DNA of 64,000 nt from Flavihumibacter fluvii (GCF_018595675.2 NZ_CP092333.1:3000001-3064000), one strand, 5' to 3'. Numbered from the stretch's first letter, positions 1-8,471 are shown. The notes: generated by a model from the sequence alone, not told the origin. Numbers and translations are program-made.

Positions 1-163
1 GCTCCTTGATCCATTTACCACCGAATTCTTCGATGATAGGTCTCTGAATCTCCCGGTTTTTCCGGAGAAGTTCAAATGCCTTCTGTTCATTGTTTCCCAT
101 CAAAGCCGTATACCCAACAATATCAGTGAACATTATGGCAGCGAGCTGGCGGTATTGAGACAT
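1..163 (-). CDS. Class III adenylate/guanylate cyclase, N-terminal fragment (cut by window edge)
   Basis: Only the first 54 codons are inside the window. The ATG is at 161-163. The peptide begins MSQYRQLAAIMFTDIVGYT, the classic opening of a class III nucleotide cyclase catalytic domain; the Asp of FTDIVGY (about residue 14) is the family's first metal-binding residue. The following stretch (ALMGNN, EEFGGKWIKE) also fits the family. Such proteins make cAMP or cGMP, and in Bacteroidota often carry TPRs after the cyclase domain. The gene lies downstream of the TPR gene at 438-1571 on the same strand, with 274 bases between in which I recognise no gene. The family call is firm; the substrate and the rest of the architecture cannot be seen. 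Confidence 0.8.
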   Translation of the reverse strand, partial: MSQYRQLAAIMFTDIVGYTALMGNNEQKAFELLRKNREIQRPIIEEFGGKWIKE

Positions 164-437
164 GCAAGAAAATTAACAAAAAATATTTACTTTCCCTAAA
201 AACTATTCCATAGTCGATCCAATAGGGCAAAACCATTAAAAAAAGATTGCACCTGCCCTAGGTTGGGGTCCTCTTGCATGATTCCACCTTACCCTGCATT
301 TGGGATATTACACCTTAAGTCCGCGCCAGGAACGATAGCCTGGGCCCGGGGGAATGCATTTTCCATATTCCCTCACGTTGATGGCTACCTGATTTCCTTT
401 TTTTCATACTTGGGAATGAAGTCACCAGCCTGCCCTT

Positions 438-1571
438 TCATTTCCGCAGATGCCGTTTGGTCCTGAAGAGTATAAGTCCAAATATTAACGTCAATCCAAA
501 ACCGGCGATTACCGAGTACCATTTTAACCTGGTTTGATTGGCCCGTTGAGCGGCCTCAAACTTCTGCTGGCGGTCCTGCTCATTAATAATGATCTTTTGT
601 AAACCCATTACTTTTTGCGGGCCATAGAGGTGGTCATTCGCATATTTTGCCACCTTGTAATATTTCAGGGCAGTATCACTGTCCTTATGGTCATATAATT
701 CAGCCAGCATACTGCTGGCGCGTAAAATGCCCGGCTTGTAATCCATCTTCATAGCGGCAGCGAACCCTTTTTCTGCATAAACAATAGCAGAATCTGGCTG
801 GTATAACTGCCGGAAGAAACCCGCTGCCGCAGTACTGGTCCAGGCAGTTAAAAGAAAGTTGCTGTTGAGGCCACTCTGCAATAATCCCTGGCGCAAGCTT
901 TCGAGGGCACCTGCATGGTTACCCGCCTTAAATTGGATATTACCTTTTTCCAATAAATAGCAGGCTGTTTCAGAAGTTGATCTTTTAGGCGCAAAGGCAC
1001 TGTCGGATTTTTGCAGGTATAACTGCGCCGAATCCAGCCGCCCTGTCTTTTGGTAATACCTGGCTTTCTCCAGGAAAAGATCGTAGGGCATGGATTGCGT
1101 TTTTAGTTCATTGGCGGTGCAAATTTTTTCCATCCTGTCAAAATATTCCCCTGCTTTGGGAAGATCCTGTAAGTCCATAAAAATCGCAGCCAGGCCGCTT
1201 AATGATAAAGCATCTTCCCATAAATGGTGGTTGGCCGCTGCAATTCCCTGCCCTTCAGCATAAAAATTGAATGCCTGTGGAATATCGCCCTGGATCCTGG
1301 ACAACCAGCCCAAACCGATCAAAGACAAGGCCTCGCCTTTTGAAAAATGGATTTTCCTGGCCAAGGCCAGGGCCTGGTCGGTATAGAACCGGCAAGAGTC
1401 TGTTGAAGATCCGGCATAATTGTGCCCGATGGTATTCAACAGCAACACCCGGCTGGAATCCTGCTCTGCCTGGACAAGCATCGTCTTCAGGCTGTCTGGG
1501 GTTTTTCGGTCCTGTGCTTTACCGGTAAAACCCGCAACCCAAAATGCCACCATGAAGAAGACTGCTTTCAT
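438..1571 (-). CDS. Secreted/membrane-anchored TPR protein
   Basis: 377 residues. An N-terminal signal peptide (residues 1-19, ending GKAQ) is followed by helical TPR-like repeats (for example GEALSLIGLGWLSRIQGD and AGNHAGALESLRQGL), then one membrane segment at about 345-367 and a short basic tail (RTKRHLRK). This is the layout of the sensory half of many Bacteroidota TPR-kinases or TPR-regulators, but here the protein ends just after the membrane helix with no kinase or DNA-binding domain. It may be a truncated sensor or a partner of a separate protein. Its ATG overlaps the TGA of a histidine kinase-like remnant just upstream (ATGA). The 274 bases after its stop show no recognisable coding sequence before the cyclase start. 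The repeat class is clear; the function is not. Confidence 0.75.
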   Translation of the reverse strand: MKAVFFMVAFWVAGFTGKAQDRKTPDSLKTMLVQAEQDSSRVLLLNTIGHNYAGSSTDSCRFYTDQALALARKIHFSKGEALSLIGLGWLSRIQGDIPQAFNFYAEGQGIAAANHHLWEDALSLSGLAAIFMDLQDLPKAGEYFDRMEKICTANELKTQSMPYDLFLEKARYYQKTGRLDSAQLYLQKSDSAFAPKRSTSETACYLLEKGNIQFKAGNHAGALESLRQGLLQSGLNSNFLLTAWTSTAAAGFFRQLYQPDSAIVYAEKGFAAAMKMDYKPGILRASSMLAELYDHKDSDTALKYYKVAKYANDHLYGPQKVMGLQKIIINEQDRQQKFEAAQRANQTRLKWYSVIAGFGLTLIFGLILFRTKRHLRK

Positions 1572-1735
1572 CTATTGTTTTTAATGGGTAACTGAATAAT
1601 AAACACTGCAGCATTGCCTTCATTGGACGCAACATTTACTTCACCGCGGGCAGCATTCTTATACAGCTGAAGAAAGATAATTAAGAATATTGGAACCGGG
1701 CCGCCGAATTTACCGCCCAAAACCCGACGTTTACC
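1568..1735 (-). pseudogene. Remnant of a histidine kinase C-terminus
   Basis: The minus-strand frame ending at the TGA of 1568-1570 reads ...ARGEVNVASNEGNAAVFIIQLPIKNNR. This matches the last strand-turn-strand of a GHKL ATPase domain, where a typical kinase reads GGEIxVxSxEGxGTxFxIxLP. The preceding residues (GGPVPIFLIIFLQLY) loosely resemble a decayed G2 box and helix (normally GTGxGLFLxxxLV), but the glycines are wrong, and the frame has no start codon or upstream kinase core. The stop overlaps the ATG of the TPR gene, as in a translationally coupled pair. I read it as the tail of a lost kinase gene, possibly once the partner of the TPR sensor. Identification rests on about 30 residues. 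Confidence 0.45.
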
Positions 1736-1765
1736 GAGATAACATGGTCACTAGCCTATTCACCC

Positions 1766-1796
1766 TTGCCCCTTATTTCACGTAACCATAGATTTG
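1766..1796 (+). promoter_or_regulatory. Bacteroidota-type promoter (TTG-N20-TAGATTTG)
   Basis: TTG at 1766-1768 and TAGATTTG at 1789-1796, 20 bp apart, match the Bacteroidota sigma-ABfr consensus (TTG and TAnnTTTG) exactly. Transcription should start near 1803, which places the first codon of the downstream gene at 1812 rather than at the TTG inside the -7 box at 1794. Confidence 0.65.
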
Positions 1797-1811
1797 GAAA
1801 AAATTTATACA

Positions 1812-2624
1812 ATGGCATTCAACGACAGATACGAACGCAGGCATCAATGGAGAAACCACAATAAGAACAGTGGCTCAATTGTCGGATTGGCTTTCCTGGT
1901 AGCAGGCGGATTACTTATTGCCAGGGCAGCCGGTGCGCCGATCCCTTCCTTCCTTATATCTTGGCAAATGTTACTGATCGGCATAGGGCTCTTCTCCGGC
2001 ATCTCCTCACGCTTTCGCAATCCGGGGTTCTTCTTCCCGATTGTGATAGGTACGGCTTTTTTGATCAGGGATTATTTTCCCGGTGTTTTTCCTGAAGACT
2101 TCCTGATCCCGGGGGCATTGGTGGCAATAGGTATTTACCTGATATTCAAACCCCGGCGAATCGGAAATCGTTGGGTGAATAATGATCCGCCAAATAGCGG
2201 CGCATATACAGAAGCAACACCCGGCGAACCGATCAACCCGGATACAGGCGGCACTCAATTCTTTAATTCCGGACCTGCCGATACTACATCTGGCGAACGC
2301 CTGCAGGAGTCGGCGGTGTTTGGAAATATCCGCAAAAACCTGATTACTAAAAATTTTTCCGGAGGGGAAGTGTCTACTGTATTTGGCAGTGCGGAAATCA
2401 ATCTCCTCCAGGCAGATATTCAAAGAGAAGCAAGACTGGAACTCAATGTGGTTTTTGGCAGTATCCGGCTGATCGTGCCTACGCATTGGCAGATCAAGAT
2501 GGAAACCTCAGCCGTATTAGGCGGCATCGAGGACAAACGACCAAAACACGCCATTTATTCCGACAAAATATTATTGCTGGAAGGCAACGCAGTATTTGGC
2601 GGTATTCAAATTGAAAGCCATTAA
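1812..2624 (+). CDS. LiaF-like membrane protein (cell-wall stress response family)
   Basis: 270 residues from ATG 1812, chosen because an in-frame TTG at 1794 lies inside the promoter -7 box. The first 20 residues are charged and cytoplasmic. About residues 20-115 hold four hydrophobic helices of the LiaI/LiaF-type membrane region, followed by a Pro/Gly-rich linker. About 175-270 form the repetitive beta-strand C-terminal domain of LiaF-like proteins, visible as repeated VFG(S/N) or VLGGI turns. In Firmicutes LiaF restrains a cell-envelope stress kinase. Here it heads an apparent operon with a DUF4288 protein, a LytS-type kinase and a LytTR regulator, so a role as membrane modulator of that kinase is a reasonable inference. 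Confidence 0.75.
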   Translation: MAFNDRYERRHQWRNHNKNSGSIVGLAFLVAGGLLIARAAGAPIPSFLISWQMLLIGIGLFSGISSRFRNPGFFFPIVIGTAFLIRDYFPGVFPEDFLIPGALVAIGIYLIFKPRRIGNRWVNNDPPNSGAYTEATPGEPINPDTGGTQFFNSGPADTTSGERLQESAVFGNIRKNLITKNFSGGEVSTVFGSAEINLLQADIQREARLELNVVFGSIRLIVPTHWQIKMETSAVLGGIEDKRPKHAIYSDKILLLEGNAVFGGIQIESH

Positions 2625-2626
2625 CT

Positions 2627-2992
2627 ATGAACTGGTTCATTGTAAAAATCGTGTATGAAATCATCTGCGGTGATGGCCGGCACTGTGCGCAATTCGATGA
2701 ACAATTGAGGCTGGTTTATGCCGATGGCCTGCATGAGGCCTTTCAACATGCCAATGCCATTGGCCGGCAGGAGGCAGTTTGCTTCCAGAACGATAAACAA
2801 CAATTGGTGCAATGGAAATTCCTTGCCGTTCCGGAAGTTCTTCCGCTGGTAGACCTAATGCATGGCGCAGAAGTTTTCAGTCGCATCCGTGAAGTGGACT
2901 ATGTAGAGCAATACAAATCGGTGCTGCTCACAAGGGCTGAAGCACTTTCCCAAAACCAACCAACATGCCAACCATACCATTCTCTCACCTGA
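2627..2992 (+). CDS. DUF4288-like small protein
   Basis: 121 residues, no signal peptide or membrane segment. It begins MNWFIVKIVYEIICGDG and contains QFDEQLRLVYADGLHEAFQHANAIGRQE and a later VDLMHGAEVFSRI. This is the pattern of DUF4288, a small domain whose members start with W-[FY]-x-[AV]-K and carry a conserved element where residues of the query are handled in the middle of the protein. The biochemical role is unknown. It starts two bases after the LiaF-like stop and overlaps the kinase start by 28 bases, so translation of the three genes is probably coupled. The family call is from memory of the N-terminal pattern. Confidence 0.6.
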   Translation: MNWFIVKIVYEIICGDGRHCAQFDEQLRLVYADGLHEAFQHANAIGRQEAVCFQNDKQQLVQWKFLAVPEVLPLVDLMHGAEVFSRIREVDYVEQYKSVLLTRAEALSQNQPTCQPYHSLT

Positions 2993-4023
2993 CATTAAAA
3001 TTGCTGACAGGTATTATCATTTACCTGGTCTGGCAATTAAACTTTGTCGTCCTTCTGCAATCAGGTTATGGAATTGAAATAGCGTTTATCGAATCCATGG
3101 TAAATCTTGGTATTCTGACGCTGGCCAATATGACCATTCTTCAGATTTTTCGGTATTATAATCCGCCTTCCTCGAAATTCTGGATGATTTTAAGCATTAC
3201 GGCTGTATTCTCCATTTTACTGCCAATCATGGCTAAACTGATAATTCCTCTTTTGTATTCAGGTAATACTGCATATACCGATTTCCTAAACAGCAGTACT
3301 TATGTCAGGATAAACATTTCTATGATTGTGGTGGAATTTATTGTCGTACTTAATCTTCTTTGGAATAGCCTGCAGGAAGAATTAAAGTCCGGAAGCCGGC
3401 GGCAGGAAATTCAGGGACTTGCAAGGGAAGCGGAGTTATTCAAACTGCGCCAGCAATTGCAACCACATTTTTTATTCAACAGCCTTAATTCGATTAATGC
3501 TATGGTGGTATCAAGGCCGCAGGAAGCACGGAAGATGATAGAGCAATTGTCCACTTTTTTACGGGCCACCATCAACCGCAAGGAAGATGAAATGGTGCCT
3601 TACCGGGAAGAGATGGAACAGATCGACCGTTACCTGCAGATTGAAAAATTACGCTTCGGCCATCGGCTGAACACCATCATTACCACTGCCGAATCCTGCG
3701 ACACTGCGCAGTTACCGCCATTGCTATTACAGCCCATTGTAGAAAATTCCATAAAATTCGGACTATATGATACCACAGGCAACGTGACCATCGAAATACA
3801 ATCCAGGTGCGAAAACGGATCGCTCACCATTACGGTGACCAATCCATTTGATCCGGAAACCAGTCCAGATCAAAAGGGCACAGGTTTCGGCCTAAGTGCT
3901 GTGCAACGCCGCTTATATTTGTTGTTTGGGCGCCAGGACCTGCTTGCTGTAAGCACTGAGCATAACCATTTTATTACCACCATAAATATTCCGCAGATCT
4001 ATGCCAACCGCCATAATAATTGA
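2965..4023 (+). CDS. LytS/YehU-type sensor histidine kinase
   Basis: 352 residues. Four hydrophobic segments (about 10-31, 40-62, 70-97, 112-134) precede a short coiled linker and the PF06580 His_kinase motif RQQLQPHFLFNSLNSINAMV around the phospho-acceptor His (about 168). The ATPase N box (LLLQPIVENSIKFGL) and the G box (KGTGFGLSAVQRRL) are intact. There is no large extracellular domain, as is usual for intramembrane-sensing kinases of envelope stress systems. It overlaps the DUF4288 gene upstream and the LytTR regulator downstream (23 bases), so it is the cognate kinase of that regulator. The signal is unknown; the LiaF-like protein in the operon suggests cell-envelope stress. Confidence 0.9.
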   Translation: MPTIPFSHLTLKLLTGIIIYLVWQLNFVVLLQSGYGIEIAFIESMVNLGILTLANMTILQIFRYYNPPSSKFWMILSITAVFSILLPIMAKLIIPLLYSGNTAYTDFLNSSTYVRINISMIVVEFIVVLNLLWNSLQEELKSGSRRQEIQGLAREAELFKLRQQLQPHFLFNSLNSINAMVVSRPQEARKMIEQLSTFLRATINRKEDEMVPYREEMEQIDRYLQIEKLRFGHRLNTIITTAESCDTAQLPPLLLQPIVENSIKFGLYDTTGNVTIEIQSRCENGSLTITVTNPFDPETSPDQKGTGFGLSAVQRRLYLLFGRQDLLAVSTEHNHFITTINIPQIYANRHNN

Positions 4024-4744
4024 TGATGAGCCTTTAGCCTGCGAAATGGTGCAGGAATATTTATTGACGCATCCCGAAATACAGGTTGTTGCAGTTTGCC
4101 ATGATGGCTTCGAGGGATTAAAAGCCATCCAGCAAAAACAACCTGACCTTATCTTTCTGGATATCCAGATGCCGAAGATCAATGGTTTTGAAATGCTGGA
4201 ACTGGTTGAAAAACCACCAGCGGTTATTTTCACAACGGCTTTTGATGAATATGCGATCAGGGCCTTTGAGCACCATGCGATTGATTACCTGCTGAAGCCT
4301 TATTCCCAGGAAAGGTTTGACAAAGCCCTGCAGAAGTTTTTTCAATTTGCAGGGCAGCCGGGGACAGCCCAAAAAACTGCGGCATTGCTGGAAACAACAG
4401 CGGCCTCACCGCAGCAGTCTGACCGTATCGTCATCCGGGATAACAACAAAATCCGTATCATCAGCGTGGCCGACGTTATCTATATTGAAGCCGCAGATGA
4501 TTATGCAAGGATTGTTACTGCAACCGGCACTTTCCTGAAAAACCGCACCCTTGCTTCTTTTGAAAAACAATTACCGGCCGCCAACTTCGTGCGCATACAT
4601 AGGTCCTATATGGTGAATATCCGCGAGATCACCAGCCTGCATCCTTCTGAGAAAGATAGTTTTATGGCCATATTACGGAATGGGAAACAGTTACCTGTAA
4701 GCAAGAGCGGGTATCCGAAACTGAAAGAACAACTGGGGTTTTAG
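4001..4744 (+). CDS. LytTR-family response regulator
   Basis: 247 residues. An N-terminal receiver domain (1-120) has the acidic pair IDDEP, the phospho-acceptor Asp in LIFLDIQMPKINGFEML (about 54), the conserved Thr in FTTAFDEYA and the Lys in LLKPYS. After a linker, a LytTR DNA-binding domain (about 145-245) shows IRIISVADVIYIEAADDYARIV, FVRIHRSYMVNI and the C-terminal LPVSKSGYPKLKEQL, all typical. It overlaps the kinase gene by 23 bases and is the last gene of the operon. The gap after it, towards the convergent anmK gene, is filled by a tandem-repeat hairpin rather than a classical terminator. Confidence 0.93.
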   Translation: MPTAIIIDDEPLACEMVQEYLLTHPEIQVVAVCHDGFEGLKAIQQKQPDLIFLDIQMPKINGFEMLELVEKPPAVIFTTAFDEYAIRAFEHHAIDYLLKPYSQERFDKALQKFFQFAGQPGTAQKTAALLETTAASPQQSDRIVIRDNNKIRIISVADVIYIEAADDYARIVTATGTFLKNRTLASFEKQLPAANFVRIHRSYMVNIREITSLHPSEKDSFMAILRNGKQLPVSKSGYPKLKEQLGF

Positions 4745-4860
4745 AGTGAGCAGTTAGCGGGAAGCAGGAAGCAGTGAGGAAATGAATGAGAAAGTGAATA
4801 GGTCAATAGGTGAATAACTTTTCTTCTATTCACTTATTCACTATTCACTATTCACCTATC
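4745..4860. repeat. Tandem octamer/heptamer repeats in opposed arms
   Basis: The gap between the convergent LytTR and anmK genes first holds AGCAGGA-like units (AAGCAGGAAGCAGTGAGG). It then holds AGTGAATAGGTCAATA/GGTGAATA (4793-4816) and, after a short spacer, the inverse arm made of TATTCACT/TATTCAC units (4827-4858). The arms can fold into a long imperfect hairpin. The same kind of element occurs in other gaps of this window. It could act as a two-way transcription end; the origin is unknown. Confidence 0.8.
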
Positions 4861-4864
4861 CCCC

Positions 4865-5968
4865 TTACGCTTCCGTCCCCAGCCAAAGAGCGCCACCGAT
4901 GCTGTCCCTGCGGGCACCAGTAACCGAAGAGAGTACATTGAATTCTTCACGCCAGCGCAATACGCCGATCAGGGCCATGATTACAGCCTCCTTGTATTCA
5001 ACCAATTGCCGGTCGGGCACCACCACCTGGACACCAAGCGGTGCCATGTGGGCAACCAACCTTCTGACCAGGAAATCATTCAGGGCGCCACCACCAGTCA
5101 CCAGCAATCGCTGGCCGTTTACTTCAATACCTTCCTTCGCAGCAATCAGGACCATATTTTTGGCTACCTGGGTAGCGATATGTTCTATAAAAGTACATAA
5201 GGCGTCTTCTGTGGACAACCCACGATCAGCCACCAATGGATACACCAGGTCGGTACCAAAATCATTGGCCAGTGATTTCGGATAGGGAAGGCCGTAATAA
5301 TCAAGTTGTTCCAGTTGAGCCAGCAGGCCATTATCGGCCATACCGGCTGCTGCAAGCATACCGCCATTATCCATCTCCAGGCCAAGTGGCTTTACCAGCA
5401 TATTGAGGACGCGGTTAGCCGGACAAACATCAAACCCGAAATAGCGGTCACCGGCGCGGAAAGAAAGATTGGCTATTCCGCCCAGGTTCAACAAAAACCC
5501 ATATTCACCCAATAATAGTTTCTCTCCGATCGGTACAATGGGCGCGCCTTGTCCGCCAAAAGCCGTATCCAGGGCGCGGAGGTCGCTGATTACGGGCAAA
5601 CCGGTTTCTGCTGCAATTGCGGCTCCGTCGCCCAATTGATGCGTCATCCCCCGCATGGGTAGATGAAAACTGGTATGTCCATGTGAAGCCACCATATCCA
5701 CCTTATGGTCGAGACCGAAATGCTCAATGAACTTATTTACACAGGTGCCCAGGTAATGCCCGAAATCGGTGTGCAACAACAGGTAATCCAGCGCAGACAG
5801 CTGTGTAGCGGCCCGCAGCCTTTCCGTCCAGTCCGCAGAATACGGGTAGCAGGCCGTTTGCTGGATGTCCATCGACCAGCGGCCACCAGTTTCATGCAAA
5901 TGCACATAGGCAATATCCAATCCATCCAGCGAACTGCCGCTCATGAGTCCGATCGCTTTATATACCAT
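4865..5968 (-). CDS. anmK: Anhydro-N-acetylmuramic acid kinase
   Basis: 367 residues, the usual AnmK length. The N-terminus VYKAIGLMSGSSLDGLDIAY carries the family's phosphate-binding loop; further matches are SHGHTSFH, QLGDGAAIAAETGLPVISDLR, APIVPIGEKLLL, LNLGGIANLSF and LLVTGGGALNDFLVRRL. The enzyme phosphorylates anhydro-N-acetylmuramic acid from cell-wall turnover while opening the anhydro ring, giving MurNAc-6-phosphate for recycling. It acts in the cytoplasm. It is monocistronic here: divergent from upp and convergent with the LytTR operon. The start at 5968 gives the expected N-terminus. Confidence 0.95.
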   Translation of the reverse strand: MVYKAIGLMSGSSLDGLDIAYVHLHETGGRWSMDIQQTACYPYSADWTERLRAATQLSALDYLLLHTDFGHYLGTCVNKFIEHFGLDHKVDMVASHGHTSFHLPMRGMTHQLGDGAAIAAETGLPVISDLRALDTAFGGQGAPIVPIGEKLLLGEYGFLLNLGGIANLSFRAGDRYFGFDVCPANRVLNMLVKPLGLEMDNGGMLAAAGMADNGLLAQLEQLDYYGLPYPKSLANDFGTDLVYPLVADRGLSTEDALCTFIEHIATQVAKNMVLIAAKEGIEVNGQRLLVTGGGALNDFLVRRLVAHMAPLGVQVVVPDRQLVEYKEAVIMALIGVLRWREEFNVLSSVTGARRDSIGGALWLGTEA

Positions 5969-5981
5969 CTAAAAAATGTTT

Positions 5982-6010
5982 TTGATTTAAGCGCCCGCAG
6001 TTTAGATTTG
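5982..6010 (+). promoter_or_regulatory. Promoter of upp (TTG-N18-TAGATTTG)
   Basis: TTG at 5982-5984 and a perfect TAnnTTTG box (TAGATTTG, 6003-6010) are separated by 18 bp in the short divergent gap between anmK and upp. The predicted start near 6017 leaves a leader of about 45 bases before the upp ATG. Confidence 0.65.
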
Positions 6011-6062
6011 TCGGGCGGGTGCAAATTACAACGATTGGCTCCTGCGAAAAAATAGGAATACC

Positions 6063-6713
6063 ATGGTGGTCAATTTAAGCAAACATTACTCGGTACTGTG
6101 CGATTGGATCAACGAGATCCGCGATATGGAAGTGCAGATCGACCGCATGCGATTCCGTCGTAACCTCGAGAGAATCGGTGAGGTGGCCGCCTATGAAATC
6201 AGCAAAAATTTGTCTTTTAACCAGGTAGATACCCAAACACCACTGGGTATATCCAGTTCCAAATCCCTGCAGGAACAGCCCATCCTGGGTACTATCCTTC
6301 GCGCCGGACTTCCTCTCCACCAGGGCCTGCTGAATTATTTCGACAAAGCCGATAATGCCTTTATTTCCGCCTATCGCAAGCACCACCCCGATGGCTCATT
6401 TGAGATCAGTTTAGAATATATTACCTGCCCGGACCTTGAAAACCGGGTAGTTATCCTGTCTGATCCCATGCTGGCAACCGGGGCTTCCCTGGTAAAGACC
6501 ATACAGGCTTTGCGGGAAGAAGGCAACCCAAAGGAAATACATATCGTTTGTGTTATTGCATGTACCGTAGGAATTGAGTATGTTCACCGGAATGAACCAA
6601 ATGTTAAGATCTGGTGTGGTGCCATCGACGATGAATTAACGGCCAAGGGGTATATAGTACCCGGATTAGGCGACGCCGGGGACCTTGCTTACGGCATCAA
6701 GCAACAATCGTAA
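6063..6713 (+). CDS. upp: Uracil phosphoribosyltransferase
   Basis: 216 residues, normal for the family. It converts uracil and PRPP to UMP in pyrimidine salvage. The PRPP-binding signature is VVILSDPMLATGASLVKTI (about 128-146); the uracil-contacting C-terminal loop reads VPGLGDAGDLAYG. The substrate-side segment PILGTILRAGLPLHQGLLNYFD is also present. The ATG at 6063 is preceded by an A-rich leader and a good promoter at 5982-6010. The next gene, a PorP/SprF protein, starts 46 bases after the stop and may be read through from this promoter, although the functions are unrelated. Confidence 0.95.
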   Translation: MVVNLSKHYSVLCDWINEIRDMEVQIDRMRFRRNLERIGEVAAYEISKNLSFNQVDTQTPLGISSSKSLQEQPILGTILRAGLPLHQGLLNYFDKADNAFISAYRKHHPDGSFEISLEYITCPDLENRVVILSDPMLATGASLVKTIQALREEGNPKEIHIVCVIACTVGIEYVHRNEPNVKIWCGAIDDELTAKGYIVPGLGDAGDLAYGIKQQS

Positions 6714-6759
6714 TTTTAACAGCTGGGGTCAGCAATTTTTTATATTTTACCGTTCCTTT

Positions 6760-7773
6760 ATGAGAAGAGTCGCAGGAATAATATTGCTGTTGGGTGTATT
6801 CAATGTCACATTATTTGCACAGGACCCGCATTTCTCGCAATTTTTCGCGTCACCACTAACGCTTAATCCCGCATATACCGGAAAATTCAACGGTGTTGTT
6901 CGGGTGGCTGGTAACTACCGCGATCAGTGGCCTGAGATCAGTAAGGCTTTTGTGACCTCCACTTTATCGGTTGACGCCCCAATTCTCAAAGGGAAACTAA
7001 ATAGCAATGATACCTGGGGACTCGGTGTAATGGCCATGACCGACCGTACCGCCAATGGCATCCTGAACAGTAATTTTCTTTCTGTATCCACGGCCTACCA
7101 TAAAGCTTTGGATGAAGATGGCTTCCACCAATTGGGCGTAGGCTTCCAGGGCGCCTATGCAAGCAAACGACTCGATGGATCACAACTGAATTTCGAAAAT
7201 GAACTGGCCCTCGATGGTACCTGGACCAATCCCAGCGGTGAAGCCATCGATGGTACAAAAGTGAATGTGAGTTATTTTGATTTCAACGCCGGCGTGATCT
7301 ATAGTGGCTCTACCAACGGTGACGATAATTTTTATTTTGGCGCCTCCGTATACCATATCAACCGCCCGAAAGAGAATTTTACCAATGGATACTATACCCT
7401 GCAACCGCGGGTAACAATCCATGGTGGCGGATACCTGCCCGTAGGCCAGATTACTACCCTGCACGTATCTGCACAACATAGCAGGCAGGCGGGAGCTTAT
7501 GAAACCCTGGTGGGTGGCGCCATCGCCTTTAACCTGAATGATGATTTCGAAAGGCCTACCAGCTTTTATGTGGGCTCCTGGTTCCGCTTTAGCGATGCAA
7601 TGATTCCTTACCTGGGATTCGAATGGGCTGATTTCCGCATGGGCGCTACCTATGATGTGAATACCTCAAACCTCAAGACCGCTTCGCAAAAAAGAGGTGG
7701 CATTGAGATCTCCCTCATTTATATCAAACAGCACAGCGACGGCCGGAAAGACATCCCTTGTCCAAAGTTTTAA
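6760..7773 (+). CDS. PorP/SprF family type IX secretion outer-membrane protein
   Basis: 338 residues from ATG 6760; the frame is open upstream into upp, but MRRVAGIILLLGVFNVTLFA-QDP gives a proper signal peptide. The mature start DPHFSQFFASPLTLNPAYTG is the hallmark of the PorP/SprF family, followed by alternating strands of an outer-membrane beta-barrel (GLGVMAMTDRT, HQLGVGFQGAYASKRL, FYFGASVYHINRP) to a C-terminal IEISLIYIK strand. Members are thought to anchor secreted type IX substrates or act with PorE/GldKLMN complexes. Genomes of this group encode many copies; this one stands alone without a large adhesin next to it. A TATATTTT box at 6741-6748 may be its own -7 element, with no clear -33. 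Confidence 0.88.
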   Translation: MRRVAGIILLLGVFNVTLFAQDPHFSQFFASPLTLNPAYTGKFNGVVRVAGNYRDQWPEISKAFVTSTLSVDAPILKGKLNSNDTWGLGVMAMTDRTANGILNSNFLSVSTAYHKALDEDGFHQLGVGFQGAYASKRLDGSQLNFENELALDGTWTNPSGEAIDGTKVNVSYFDFNAGVIYSGSTNGDDNFYFGASVYHINRPKENFTNGYYTLQPRVTIHGGGYLPVGQITTLHVSAQHSRQAGAYETLVGGAIAFNLNDDFERPTSFYVGSWFRFSDAMIPYLGFEWADFRMGATYDVNTSNLKTASQKRGGIEISLIYIKQHSDGRKDIPCPKF

Positions 7774-7818
7774 GTTTTTGCCCTTTTCCCACCCAAAGGG
7801 TAGACCCGGCGGGTGGTG

Positions 7819-8418
7819 CTACCTTTTGCTCCTGCTAACATGCGGATTTCCACGCAGGTAAAAGCGGTAAGGCAGAAAGGCATCTTCTGCCGCATAATCC
7901 ACTCCAATGCGCGGGCCAGCCTCGATTTCACCAGGCAACCAATCATCTTCCCATATACTGATATTGCCGGATAAGGGTGCACCTGAGTGCAAAGTGGTGA
8001 TGCCGAGCGCCCTGGATACATTTCCCGGACCGCGTCCCACCGAATTATCCGGTTTCGCTTTGTGCATCCGCTGTAACATAACTTCAATTCCCTCCATCGG
8101 TTCGATAGCCCTGATCAGAACCGCGTGTGGAATATCGCGTGTATTGGTGACCACATTGAACAAATGGTGGATTCCATAACAGAGATATACATACGCAATG
8201 CCACCCGGCTGGTACATGATTTCAGTACGGTTGGTACGCCTGCCCTGGTAGGCATGAGAGGCTTTATCCACCACCCCATTATAGGCTTCAGTCTCAACAA
8301 TACGGCCACTGGTGCGGATTCCATCAAATTCTGTCACCAGCACCCTGCCAACCAGGTCCCGGGCGACCCTTACCACATCAGCACGTTCAAAAAAAGAGTT
8401 GTCCAGTTTTGTCATCAT
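7819..8418 (-). CDS. DNA-3-methyladenine glycosylase (AAG/MPG family)
   Basis: 199 residues. The protein follows the AAG/MPG family from start to end: LDNSFFERADVVRVARDLVGRVLV, the catalytic segment GRIVETEAYNGVVDKASHAYQGRRTNR (with the Glu and Tyr of the active site), MYQPGGIAYVYLCYGIHHLFNVVT, and the nucleotide-flipping region VGRGPGNVSRALGI. It removes alkylated purines such as 3-methyladenine from DNA in base-excision repair. The gene is convergent with PorP/SprF, and the EI24 gene on the other strand begins next to its 5' end, so the two share a short divergent control region. Confidence 0.95.
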   Translation of the reverse strand: MMTKLDNSFFERADVVRVARDLVGRVLVTEFDGIRTSGRIVETEAYNGVVDKASHAYQGRRTNRTEIMYQPGGIAYVYLCYGIHHLFNVVTNTRDIPHAVLIRAIEPMEGIEVMLQRMHKAKPDNSVGRGPGNVSRALGITTLHSGAPLSGNISIWEDDWLPGEIEAGPRIGVDYAAEDAFLPYRFYLRGNPHVSRSKR

Positions 8419-8471
8419 TTTACCCGGTGTCTTACTTCAAAGTAATAAATTTAGGCGCTAAAACCTGCTTA

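Noticed and set aside
263-466. Plus-strand open frame of 67 codons in the gap after the TPR gene
   Set aside because: No ribosome site, no recognisable family, and it runs into the TPR gene 3' end.
1794-1811. TTG as start of the LiaF-like gene
   Set aside because: It lies inside the TAGATTTG promoter element; the ATG at 1812 is downstream of the predicted transcription start.
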